From Acidobacteriota bacterium (GTDB lineage: Bacteria; Acidobacteriota; Terriglobia; Bryobacterales; Bryobacteraceae): a stretch of DNA of 64,000 nt. The stretch covers positions 1 through 64,000 of the forward strand of contig JAPKZA010000498.1 in assembly GCA_026394015.1 (NCBI GenBank), written 5' to 3'. Below, in pieces: positions 40,883 to 49,664 of this stretch. Every line of letters starts with the position of its first letter. Within the stretch, counting starts at the first letter, position 1. Below the pieces are notes generated by a model. It was not told the DNA's origin, did not search any database, and was given only the letters and a program-made list of their open reading frames with translations. Made by a program: the position numbers and the translations under genes.

Positions 40883-42260
40883 AAACATCCTCCGCCACGG
40901 CATGGGTGCCGTCGCCGCCGAATGGCTCCTCCAGCGCGATCTGCTTGCCCAAGCGCGCTCGAACCCCCTCGCGCCGAAGACGCCTCACTTCGAGCCCAAG
41001 GCAAAGGCCGTCATTTTTCTGTTCATGGTCGGCGCCCCCAGCTCGATGGATATGTTCGATCCCAAACCGGCGCTCGAAAAATACGCCGGCCAAAAGCTGC
41101 CCGATAGCTACGGCAAAATCTCCAGCCAGTTCACCGAGGGCAACACGCCCCTCTATCCGTCGCCCTGGAAGTTCAACCGCCACGGCCGCAGCGGCCTGCC
41201 CGTCTCCACGCTCTATCCCAACGTCGCCAAATGCGTCGACGATATCTGCTTCGTCCGCAGCTTCTATACCGAAAGCGTCGTCCACGCCCCGGCCATGTAC
41301 CAAGTGCACACCGGCCGCGTCCTCACCGGCTTTCCGTCCATCGGCTCCTGGGTCACCTACGGCCTCGGCAGCGCCGCCGACAACCTGCCCGCTTACGTCG
41401 CCATGCCCCAGCCCGAAGGCACCCCCGAAGGCGGCACCCCGTGCTGGGGCTCCGGCTTCCTCCCCGCTGTTTATCAAGGCACCCTCCTTCGCAGCGGCCC
41501 CTCGCCGATTCTGCATTTGAAGAACCCGCCCGGCGTCACCCCCCAACGCCAGCGCGCCACCCTCGATCTGCTGCAGAAGATGAACGACCTCGATTCCCAA
41601 CCCGAGGATTCCGAAATGGCCGCCCGCATCGCCAGCTACGAACTCGCCTTCAAGATGCAGGCCGCCGCCCCGGACGCCGTCGACATCACCAAGGAATCGG
41701 AAGAGACCCGGAAGCTCTACGGCATCGACAAAACCCAAACCCGCGACTTCGGCACCCGCCTGCTCCTCGCCCGTCGGATGGTGGAACGCGGCGTCCGCTT
41801 CGTCCAGGTCTACTCCGGCGGCGGCCCCGTCAGCATCCAGTGGGACGCTCACTCGAACCTGATCAATAACCACGAGAAGATGGCCGGCCTGACCGACCAG
41901 CCCATCGCCGCGCTTTTGCAGGACTTGAAATCGCGCGGCCTGCTCGATTCGACCCTCGTCATTTGGGGCTCCGAGTTCGGCCGCCTGCCGATGTCGGAAA
42001 ACGGCAACGGTCGTGACCACAACCCGCACGGCTACACCATGTGGTTTGCCGGCGGCGGCGCCAAGGGCGGCACCAGCGTTGGCGAAACCGACGAACTCGG
42101 CCTACGCGGCATCGGCGAGCGCTATCACATGCGCGATTTCCACGCGACCATGCTCCATATGCTCGGCCTCGATCAGCACAAGCTCTTCTATCTCCACAAC
42201 GGACGCAACGAAAAGCTCACCGACTTCGGCGGCAATCTCATCACGAAGCTCTACTCCTAG
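40860..42260 (+). CDS. DUF1501 protein
   Basis: '[19 protein letters not shown]', '[34 protein letters not shown]', '[46 protein letters not shown]'; overlaps the upstream gene by 23 nt. Confidence 0.96.
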   Translation: MNSYTSRRNILRHGMGAVAAEWLLQRDLLAQARSNPLAPKTPHFEPKAKAVIFLFMVGAPSSMDMFDPKPALEKYAGQKLPDSYGKISSQFTEGNTPLYPSPWKFNRHGRSGLPVSTLYPNVAKCVDDICFVRSFYTESVVHAPAMYQVHTGRVLTGFPSIGSWVTYGLGSAADNLPAYVAMPQPEGTPEGGTPCWGSGFLPAVYQGTLLRSGPSPILHLKNPPGVTPQRQRATLDLLQKMNDLDSQPEDSEMAARIASYELAFKMQAAAPDAVDITKESEETRKLYGIDKTQTRDFGTRLLLARRMVERGVRFVQVYSGGGPVSIQWDAHSNLINNHEKMAGLTDQPIAALLQDLKSRGLLDSTLVIWGSEFGRLPMSENGNGRDHNPHGYTMWFAGGGAKGGTSVGETDELGLRGIGERYHMRDFHATMLHMLGLDQHKLFYLHNGRNEKLTDFGGNLITKLYS

Positions 42261-42576
42261 CCCGCCAATACGCTGGGGTCCCAATACGCTTGTACCCGCG
42301 TCAGTTTACCGTCCGCCCGTCTTTCATCACGGCTTGGCCAACCCACGTGAACGCCGCGTCTTGCGGTCCGGTGGCATAAATCTTGGTCGGCGTGAGCGTC
42401 AACGACGCGAACCCCTGCGCCATCCCTTCAAACAGGCCACGAACCGCTTCCGGGCCCGTCACGGTCGGCGCGACCGGCTCGGTCCATTCGCCGTCGCTGG
42501 AAAAGCAATCCGCCAACGCAGCCCCGTCTAGAGCGCACAAAGCCGCACCGTACTTTTCAATCGCCTGTAGGATCAT
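42257..42576 (-). pseudogene. SnoaL/NTF2-like protein with internal deletion plus frameshift
   Basis: 'MILQAIEKYGAALCALDGAALADCFSSDGEWTEPVAP...DAAFTWVGQAVMKDGRTVN*', then in another frame '[15 protein letters not shown]', the typical family C-terminus. Confidence 0.65.
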
Positions 42577-42584
42577 GCCGGAAA

Positions 42585-43685
42585 TTATACACCCCGGTCT
42601 CGCCGCAAACCGCCAAACGCGATCAGCGCGATCCCTGCGGCCAGCAAGCCAATCGTCCCCGGCTCCGGAGTCGGAGTCGTGACGAGCGACGACGACGCGA
42701 AACTGTTTACGACCGCCGGCGGCGACAGCGGATTCAACAGCACCGCCATCTGCTGCCCGTTGAAGGTCCCCGTTCCCACAATCTGGCCCAGGTCGTTAAT
42801 GCCATAGGCGGCCTGCAAATCCCAGCCCGATCCGAGTTCAATCAGGTCATTCAGGTTCCGCATCGTCCCGTCTCTGTAAACAAACGCCGCCGTCGCCAGG
42901 TCGCCGCTGATCCACGAGTAACCCACCGTCGATCCACTCTGATTAATCCCGTACCCATAGCTCGCCGATCCGCCCAACGTCCCCAGCGGGGTCAAGAGCC
43001 CGGATTGATAAAGAAACGCCCAACTATAGCCCGCCGCATTCGTCGCGTGGCCCGTCGCCTGCCCCGCGTTGTTCAACGCCATGGCATAGCTCGAACCGCC
43101 GCCGAACGTCCCAATCTGCTGCAACTGTCCGTTGGCCGACACGAACGCCCGCATCGCGCCCGTCGCCGTGTTACCGTATCCGGCCACCTCGCCGCTCGCG
43201 TTGATGCCATACGCCGAAGCCCAGTTGCCGCCCATCAGCGTCCCCAGGCTCTGCACCTGACCGTTCACCGTCCGAAACGCCTGCCCGTTCAGCGTCCCCG
43301 CCACCGACCCGTTGTCATTGATCGCCATCCCGTTGCCTTCGCCCGACCCAATCGTCGAAATCGCCCCGTCCTTCCACTGCGTCGGCACGTAGCCGTTCGC
43401 CCCGGCCGCGGAACCAACAATCGTCCCGGAGTTGTTGATCCCCACCGCGTAATGCTGTAAGCTCAACGGCAACCCCGCCAGCGCAACCAGCGATCCACCA
43501 CTCCAGACAAAGCCTTTGTAGTCACCAAACGGCGTCCCGCTAGTCCCCGTTACCACCCCGTTGTTGTTGATCGCATAAGCCGTCGCCGGCCCGCCGAGAT
43601 TCCCCAGCCCGATCACCTGATACGAGGGCGCAGCCCACATCACGACGCTCGAACACGCCGCAGCCAACAAGTTCCAAACACGCAT
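42585..43685 (-). CDS. HAF-repeat extracellular protein with PEP-CTERM sorting signal
   Basis: Repeated 'GNLGGPATAYAINNNGVVTG', 'LGTLMGGNWASAYGINASGEVAGYG', 'LGTLGGSASYGYGINQSGSTVGYS'; C-terminal 'PEPGTIGLLAAGIALIAFGGLRRDRG'. Confidence 0.93.
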   Translation of the reverse strand: MRVWNLLAAACSSVVMWAAPSYQVIGLGNLGGPATAYAINNNGVVTGTSGTPFGDYKGFVWSGGSLVALAGLPLSLQHYAVGINNSGTIVGSAAGANGYVPTQWKDGAISTIGSGEGNGMAINDNGSVAGTLNGQAFRTVNGQVQSLGTLMGGNWASAYGINASGEVAGYGNTATGAMRAFVSANGQLQQIGTFGGGSSYAMALNNAGQATGHATNAAGYSWAFLYQSGLLTPLGTLGGSASYGYGINQSGSTVGYSWISGDLATAAFVYRDGTMRNLNDLIELGSGWDLQAAYGINDLGQIVGTGTFNGQQMAVLLNPLSPPAVVNSFASSSLVTTPTPEPGTIGLLAAGIALIAFGGLRRDRGV

Positions 43686-43741
43686 GAATTTTTGTCTTCC
43701 CAAGGCACGACGGATTTGGGGGGCTGTCGTGATGAACATCT

Positions 43742-43829
43742 CCAGTGTGACACTGGTACTTCCCCGAGAGGCCTCGGAGAAATCCGAGCCAAGACGGAAT
43801 TCTGCGTACTTGCCCGTACGGGATACACT
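43742..43829 (+). promoter_or_regulatory. Structured leader candidate with palindrome, alternative hairpins and GAAA tetraloop
   Basis: CCAGTGT-G-ACACTGG; CCGAG-AGGC-CTCGG versus CTCGGA-GAAA-TCCGAG; CGTAC-TTGCCC-GTACG; possible long-range AGTGT/ACACT closing pair. Confidence 0.45.
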
Positions 43830-43838
43830 AGTCAACTC

Positions 43839-45242
43839 GTGACCTCAAAGCTGCTTCGACTCCTGGCTCTCCTGGCGATCTACCTCCTCATCGCCTACCT
43901 CTGGCCGCCTCCCGCCGGCATCAAGCCCACCGATTGGCGCCTGTTTGCCGTCTTCGTCTCCACCGTCGTCGGCCTAATCCTCCAACCGATCCCCGGTGGT
44001 GCGCTCGTCCTCATCGGCGTCACCGCTTCGGCCGTCGTCGGCGGCCTGTCCATCAAAAGCGCCCTCGAAGGCTACTCCGACTCCACCGTCTGGCTCGTTA
44101 TGGCGGCCTTCTTCCTCTCCCGCTCTCTTCTCAACACCGGCCTTGCCCGCCGCATCGCCCTGCTCTTCGTCCGCGCCTTCGGCCACACCTCACTCGGCGT
44201 CACCTATGCCCTCGCCCTGAGCGACGTCACCCTGGCGACCATCATCCCTTCGAACGGGGCGCGCTCGGGCGGGGTGACCCTGCCCATCGTCCGCTCCATC
44301 GCCGAACTCTATGGCTCCAGGCCCGGGGAGACGGCCGGCAAGCTCGGCACCTATCTCATGCTGGCCGTCTACCAGTCGATCTGCATCAGCGCCGCGATGT
44401 TTTTAACCGGCCAGGCGTCGAACCCGCTAGCCGCCCAAATGGCCGCCCAACAAGGCTTTCCCGTATCTTGGACCAGTTGGTTCGTCGCCGGCGTTGTGCC
44501 GGGCGCCCTCTCGCTGTTGATCATCCCCCGCGTCGTCATGGCCATGGCGCCGCCCGAGGTCAAGCACACCCCCGAAGCCCGCGGCTTCGCCGCCGACGAG
44601 TTAACCAAGATGGGCCCCATGTCCAAGGCCGAATGGATTCTCACCGCCATCTTCATCGCCGTCTGCGGCCTCTGGGCCACCAGCGGCTGGCACAAGATGG
44701 ATATCACCCTCACCGCGCTGCTCGGCTGCGCCGCCCTGCTGCTCACCGGCGTCCTGCTGTGGGAAGACGTCAAAACCGAGACCGCCGCCTGGGATCTTTT
44801 CATCTGGTACGGTGGCCTGCTCCGCCTCGGCCGCGCGCTCAACGATGGCGGGGTGACCAAGGCCTTCGCCCAATCGATCGGCTCGCTATTCGGCGACTCG
44901 GGCTGGGTGATGCTCTTCGTCGTCGCCCTGCTGATCTACTTCTACGCCCACTACTTCCTGGCCAGCATCACCGCTCATCTCCTGGCCATGTACCCGCCGT
45001 TTCTGGCCCTGCTGATCCTGAAGGGTGCTCCGCTTGGCCTCGTCGTTTTCGCCTTTGCCTGCTTCACGAACTTCTCGGCCGGGTTGACCAATTACGGCAC
45101 CACCCCCAGCCCGATGTTCTTCGCCCAGGGCTATTCCAGCATGGCGCTCTGGTTCCGCGTCGGTTTCGTTTGCTCCGTCGTCAACATCGCTATCTGGTCC
45201 ACGTTCGGCTTCGGCTGGTGGAAGCTGCTCGGGATTTGGTAG
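43839..45242 (+). CDS. DASS/SLC13 family anion:sodium symporter
   Basis: 'WPPPAGIKPTDWRLFAVFVSTVVGLILQPIPGGALVLIGVTA', 'IIPSNGARSGGVTLPIVRSIAELYGS', 'NFSAGLTNYGTTPSPMFFAQGY'; GTG start. Confidence 0.93.
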   Translation: MTSKLLRLLALLAIYLLIAYLWPPPAGIKPTDWRLFAVFVSTVVGLILQPIPGGALVLIGVTASAVVGGLSIKSALEGYSDSTVWLVMAAFFLSRSLLNTGLARRIALLFVRAFGHTSLGVTYALALSDVTLATIIPSNGARSGGVTLPIVRSIAELYGSRPGETAGKLGTYLMLAVYQSICISAAMFLTGQASNPLAAQMAAQQGFPVSWTSWFVAGVVPGALSLLIIPRVVMAMAPPEVKHTPEARGFAADELTKMGPMSKAEWILTAIFIAVCGLWATSGWHKMDITLTALLGCAALLLTGVLLWEDVKTETAAWDLFIWYGGLLRLGRALNDGGVTKAFAQSIGSLFGDSGWVMLFVVALLIYFYAHYFLASITAHLLAMYPPFLALLILKGAPLGLVVFAFACFTNFSAGLTNYGTTPSPMFFAQGYSSMALWFRVGFVCSVVNIAIWSTFGFGWWKLLGIW

Positions 45243-45246
45243 ACCG

Positions 45247-46786
45247 TTACCGGGCTGCTTCGAGCTGCACCTGACGGGCCTTCTCAAACGCTTGCTTGTT
45301 CTGGTACTCGAACCAGAACTTGCTCGTCGCCGCCCAGAAGTAGCCGCCGACGAACAGCGACAGGAACGGGATCGCCAGGAAGTTGTAGGTCTCAACCGAA
45401 TACCAGATCATCAGCACGAAGTAGCTGCCCGCCAGCAGTTCGAAGTAGGGCAGGGAACCGATCTTGCTCTTGTACTTCTCTTTCGAGGCGATCTTGCCGA
45501 TGCCATACTTCGGCGTCCGCGCAAAGGCGGTCTGGTGCCCGACGAGCGCTTCCATCACGGCCTTGGCGTTGGACAACGTCAACGCGACGCCCGCCATCAT
45601 CAGCCACGGCAAATGCCAAATCGACTTCGACCAACCCTTGCCATGCAACTGCCGCTGGGCGACCAGGTAGAAAGCCGAGATCGACCAGAAACTGGCGATC
45701 ATCAGCGGGAGATCGACAAACACCATCTGCATCCAGCCCATGTAGAACCGGCAGATCATCACCGGCAGCATCAGCAGGCTCATCAAAATCATCAGCGGGT
45801 AGCTGATGTTCGGCGTCAGATGGCAGATCGCTTCGAGCTTAATCCGCCACGGCTGATCGCTCTTCAAAATCATCGGTAGAAGCTTCTTAGCGCATTGTGT
45901 CAGACCCTTCGACCAGCGCGTCTGCTGCACTTGAAAGCCGTGCATGTCCACCGGCAATTCACTCGGACATTCCACGTCCGGCAGATAAACGAACTGCCAA
46001 CCTTTCAGCTGGGCGCGGTAAGACAGATCGGAGTCTTCGGTCAGGGTATCGTGCTGCCAACCGCCGGCGTCTTCGATCATCTCCTTGCGAAGAATACCGG
46101 CCGTGCCGTTGAAGTTGAAGAAGAGTCCGCCGCCGGCCCGGGCGACATGTTCGAGCACAAAGTGACCGTCGAGCAACATCGTCTGCACTTCGGTCAGCTT
46201 GTTGACGCTCTGGTTGAGATAGGTCCAACGAGTCTGCACCACGCCAACTTTCGGGTCGGCGAAGTAATGAATCGTCTTCTGGAGAAAGTCGGTGGGGACC
46301 ACGAAGTCGGCGTCAAACACGGCGACGACGATGCCGGTGGCCGATTTCAAGCCTTCCTGCAAAGCGCCGGCCTTGTAGCCGTGGCGGTTGGTCCGGTGGT
46401 GATACTCAATCGGATGGCCCATCGCGCGATACTCGGCGACGAGCCGTTCGGTGAACGGGTGGGTCGACGATCGTCTCGATCAGCCGTTCCACCACGAAGC
46501 GCTCGTTAAAAAGCGGGAGTTGGATCGTGACCGGCGGGAGTTCGGCGAACAACTGGGGAGGGGTGGTGAGGAGGTTGCCGCGGAACTTGAAATAGCCGCG
46601 GATCATCGCGTAGCGGTGCATGCCGTAGAAGCTCAGCACGAGCAAAATCACAAAATACGGCACAATCAGCATGTAGTCGAACAGGGCCAGAGAGTGGACG
46701 CCGGCGAAGGTGTCGTCGAGCATCTCTCGCTTCATCTGGTCGAAGGTCGACTGGTTGGTGACGAATAACGCTAAGGTAGTGTTCAT
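45247..46786 (-). pseudogene. GT2-family (BcsA-like) glycosyltransferase interrupted by internal deletion/frameshift near 46463-46472
   Basis: N-terminal ORF 'PPVTIQLPLFNERFVVERLIETIVD' joins out of frame to 'THPFTERLVAEYRAMGHPIEYHHRTNRHGYKAGALQEGLK...FDADFV...TEDSDLSYR...QQTRWSKG'; the expected first Asp motif (DDSTDE-like) between them is missing. Confidence 0.8.
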
Positions 46787-47978
46787 GCGCGCGCTGGGTA
46801 TAGGCGGAACAATTTTAGGATGCGGCCTGGTTGGGCTGGTCGTGGCCGCACGGGATCATCTGCATCCTACCCCGGCCATTGCCCTTTATCTGTTCTGCTC
46901 TTTAGTATATCTGATCGTTGTAACAAAACTCTGTCCCCCCGGCAGGCTATTCTCGACCCGATTTGTAGTGATGTTCGCGCTGGCCTATCGCCTGACGACG
47001 TTCTCGATGGCCTCCGAGTTTAGCGACGATCTCTACCGCTACCGGTGGGAAGGGCGGCTGCAATTGGCCGGCGGCAACCCGTATCAAGAACGCCCAGGCG
47101 ACCCCCGTTGGAGCCAATTGCGGGACGAAACGTTTCCTCTCGTGGACGGAAAGGACTTCAAGGCCGTCTATGGGCCGCTCGTCGAGCACCTGCAGCGGGA
47201 GATGGCGCGGCTGTCGTCGACCGTGTGGGCGCAGAAAATTCCTTCGATTTTGGCCGATTTGGCGCTGTTGTTGCTCCTGGCTCGTTGGCACGGGGCCCGG
47301 GCGGCGTTGCTCTATGGCTGGTGCCCGCTGGCGATTGTTGAGTTCGCCGGGATGGGCCACAATGACGCCTTGCTGATCCTGAGTCTCACGCTGGCTATGC
47401 GCTACCGTTCGGCGGCGGCGCTGGGTGCCGCGATCGCCGTGAAGTGGTGGCCGGCCCTGCTCCTGCCGGCGTTCATCCGAGCGGACCGGAGCATGGCCTG
47501 GGCTGTGGTCGTGCCGGTGGTGCTGTTTCTGCCCTACGCGAGCGACATCCGGAACAACGCCGATTTTGCGAGCGGCTTCCTCGGCGGCTGGTCGAACAAC
47601 CCCAGCCTGTTCTGGATTATCGAGGCGATATCCCCTTCGAAGGCGGCGGCTAAGTACATCGTCATGGGGCTGGTCGGCGGGATCGCTCTGATTCCCCAGG
47701 AACTCGAACGAAGCGTGCTCACGACCACGCTGGCCATCCTGCTGCTATCGGCGAACGTGCATCCCTGGTACCTCACCTGGCTGCTTCCCCACTGGTCGGT
47801 TTTGACCGTACCACCGTTGGCCGTCTGGATGGCTTTAACCCCGCTGCAATACTGGGCACTCTCGGAGTGGCGCACAGCCGGGCGCTGGGTGGAGCGGGGG
47901 CCGTGGAACGCGGTCGTGTATAGTATTTCAGCCGGTACGCTTTTGTTGTGGCTACGGCAGCGCAGTCGGGTAGAATAG
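46785..47978 (+). CDS. GT-C/GT87-like polytopic glycosyltransferase
   Basis: 'SDDLYRYRWEGRLQLAGGNPYQERPGDPRW', 'EFAGMGHNDALLILSLTLAM', 'AIAVKWWPALLLPAF', multiple TM helices. Confidence 0.75.
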   Translation: MRALGIGGTILGCGLVGLVVAARDHLHPTPAIALYLFCSLVYLIVVTKLCPPGRLFSTRFVVMFALAYRLTTFSMASEFSDDLYRYRWEGRLQLAGGNPYQERPGDPRWSQLRDETFPLVDGKDFKAVYGPLVEHLQREMARLSSTVWAQKIPSILADLALLLLLARWHGARAALLYGWCPLAIVEFAGMGHNDALLILSLTLAMRYRSAAALGAAIAVKWWPALLLPAFIRADRSMAWAVVVPVVLFLPYASDIRNNADFASGFLGGWSNNPSLFWIIEAISPSKAAAKYIVMGLVGGIALIPQELERSVLTTTLAILLLSANVHPWYLTWLLPHWSVLTVPPLAVWMALTPLQYWALSEWRTAGRWVERGPWNAVVYSISAGTLLLWLRQRSRVE

Positions 47979-48409
47979 TTTTCGGAGTTTTTTTATTGCA
48001 AGAGCAGATCCGGGCGGTGGGTAAGATCTTTATAGCTTTCGGAGTTTTTGGGTTAGTCGTTTCGATCGGCTTGCTCATCGGGTTCGGAGGCTTCGGAGGG
48101 CTGTTGGCGTTTGATCCAGACGCTAAGAGAAACGACTTGTCGACGATTCCTCTCCAGCGTCTCGGCTTAATGGTCTATGTTGTTTTCAGTCTGGTGATGT
48201 CTCTACCGTTGATTCTGGTGGGACGAGGAATTCTGCGATGGCAGTTATGGGCCCACACCGGTGGGATTCTGACCGGCGCGGCGACGACGCTGCTGTTCCC
48301 CTTTGGGACTTGCGTGGGGATCTACGTGCTGTGGGTGATGCTGCTGCCCGAGACCGAACCGCTGTTTATGAACCCGCCGGCGCCCAATAGAAACGGGCGA
48401 GCAAGATAG
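47948..48409 (+). CDS. Small polytopic membrane protein, unknown function
   Basis: Four hydrophobic segments; start codon uncertain because the ORF overlaps the upstream gene. Confidence 0.55.
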   Translation: MATAAQSGRIVFGVFLLQEQIRAVGKIFIAFGVFGLVVSIGLLIGFGGFGGLLAFDPDAKRNDLSTIPLQRLGLMVYVVFSLVMSLPLILVGRGILRWQLWAHTGGILTGAATTLLFPFGTCVGIYVLWVMLLPETEPLFMNPPAPNRNGRAR

Positions 48410-49664
48410 CGGTTAAGGCGTAAAGGAACGGGCTGATCTGCCGGGCGCGGCCCGCAGCGACGGTCAATAGCGTGTGAGCGACCAAGCCGAGGGCGAGGCC
48501 GTTGGCGATGCTGAAGGTAAGCGGAATGGCGGCCAGGGTGAGAAACGCCGGGATGGCGACGGCAGGCTGGCGCCAGTCGATTTCGGCGGCGTGGGCCATC
48601 ATCAGGGCGCCGACCAGGATCAACGCCGGGGCGGTGGCGTAAGGCGGCACGGTGCCAAGCCAGGGCGTGAGCAGGAACGACGCCAGAAAGAGCAGGCCGG
48701 CGACGATGGCGGTGACACCGCTGCGCCCGCCCGCTGCCACCCCGGCCGCGCTTTCGATGTAGCTGACGACCGTCGAGGTGCCCAGCAGCGCCCCGCCCAT
48801 GGTGGCCACCGAGTCGGCGACCAGGATGCGTTCGACCCGCGGAATGCGTCCGGCCGCATCGAGTAGGCCCGCGCGTTTGGAAACCGCGAGCAGCGTGCCG
48901 AGGTTGTCAAACAGGTCGACAAACAGGAACGCGAAAATGATTTCGGCGAGGCCCAGGCGCAGCGCACCGGCAATATCGAGTTGCCCGGCGGTGGCGCCGA
49001 TCGCGGTGAGCGACGCCTGCGCGGCGGGAGGGTGACCCCAACCCGTGAGCAGCGCCGTGCCGGCCAAGCCGATCAGCATCGCACCGGGGACCTGCCGAAC
49101 CAGCAGGATCGCCGTCAAAAGCAGGCCGCCGAGCGCCGCGGCCTGCCCGGGCTGATGGAGGTTGCCAAGCGCGAGCGCCGTGGCCGGATGGGCCACCACG
49201 AGCCCCGCGTTCTTCAGGCCGATGAAGGCGATGAACAGGCCGATGCCGACGGCGACCGCGGCATAGAGGGAGGGCGGGACGCATTCGACGAGGCGGCGAC
49301 GAAGGCCGGTTAGCGTCAGCACCAGGAACGCCGCCCCCGAGACGAACACCGCGCCGAGAGCCGTCTGCCACGGCACGCCCATGCCGAGGACCACCGAATA
49401 CGTAAAATACGCGTTCAGACCCATACCGGGCGCCATCGCCAGCGGGTAGCGGGCGACGGCACCCATGAAAATGCTCGCCAGGCCCGCCGAAAGACAAGTC
49501 GCAGCGGTGACAGCGGCCACGGGCATCCCAGTGGCCGCCAGAATGGACGGGTTGACGAAGATGATGTAGGCCATCGTCAGGAACGTGGTGCAACCGGCCA
49601 GGACTTCCGTCCGCCAGTTCGTGCCCAATTCGGCCAATTCAAAATACTTCGCCAGCCAGTTCAT
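48366..49664 (-). CDS. NCS2 family (AzgA-like) purine/xanthine permease
   Basis: 'NWRTEVLAGCTTFLTMAYIIFVNPSILAATGMP', 'PGMGLNAYFTYSVV', 'DLFDNLGTLLAVSKRAGLL', 'GTSTVVSYIESAAGVAAGGRSGVTAIV'. Confidence 0.95.
   Translation of the reverse strand: MNWLAKYFELAELGTNWRTEVLAGCTTFLTMAYIIFVNPSILAATGMPVAAVTAATCLSAGLASIFMGAVARYPLAMAPGMGLNAYFTYSVVLGMGVPWQTALGAVFVSGAAFLVLTLTGLRRRLVECVPPSLYAAVAVGIGLFIAFIGLKNAGLVVAHPATALALGNLHQPGQAAALGGLLLTAILLVRQVPGAMLIGLAGTALLTGWGHPPAAQASLTAIGATAGQLDIAGALRLGLAEIIFAFLFVDLFDNLGTLLAVSKRAGLLDAAGRIPRVERILVADSVATMGGALLGTSTVVSYIESAAGVAAGGRSGVTAIVAGLLFLASFLLTPWLGTVPPYATAPALILVGALMMAHAAEIDWRQPAVAIPAFLTLAAIPLTFSIANGLALGLVAHTLLTVAAGRARQISPFLYALTAILLARFYWAPAGS

Noticed and set aside
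38792-40903. 703-aa minus-strand ORF opposite the DUF1549/DUF1553 gene
   Set aside because: Low-complexity shadow ORF; the opposite strand has strong family motifs.
42013-42531. 172-aa + strand ORF spanning the end of DUF1501
   Set aside because: Alternate frame of the DUF1501 gene, running into the antisense SnoaL-like remnant; no coding signature.
47980-48049. Direct repeat TTTCGGAGTTTTT (47980-47992 and 48037-48049)
   Set aside because: Both copies lie in one hydrophobic coding stretch (VFGVFLL / AFGVFGL); likely coding coincidence rather than att or phage sites.
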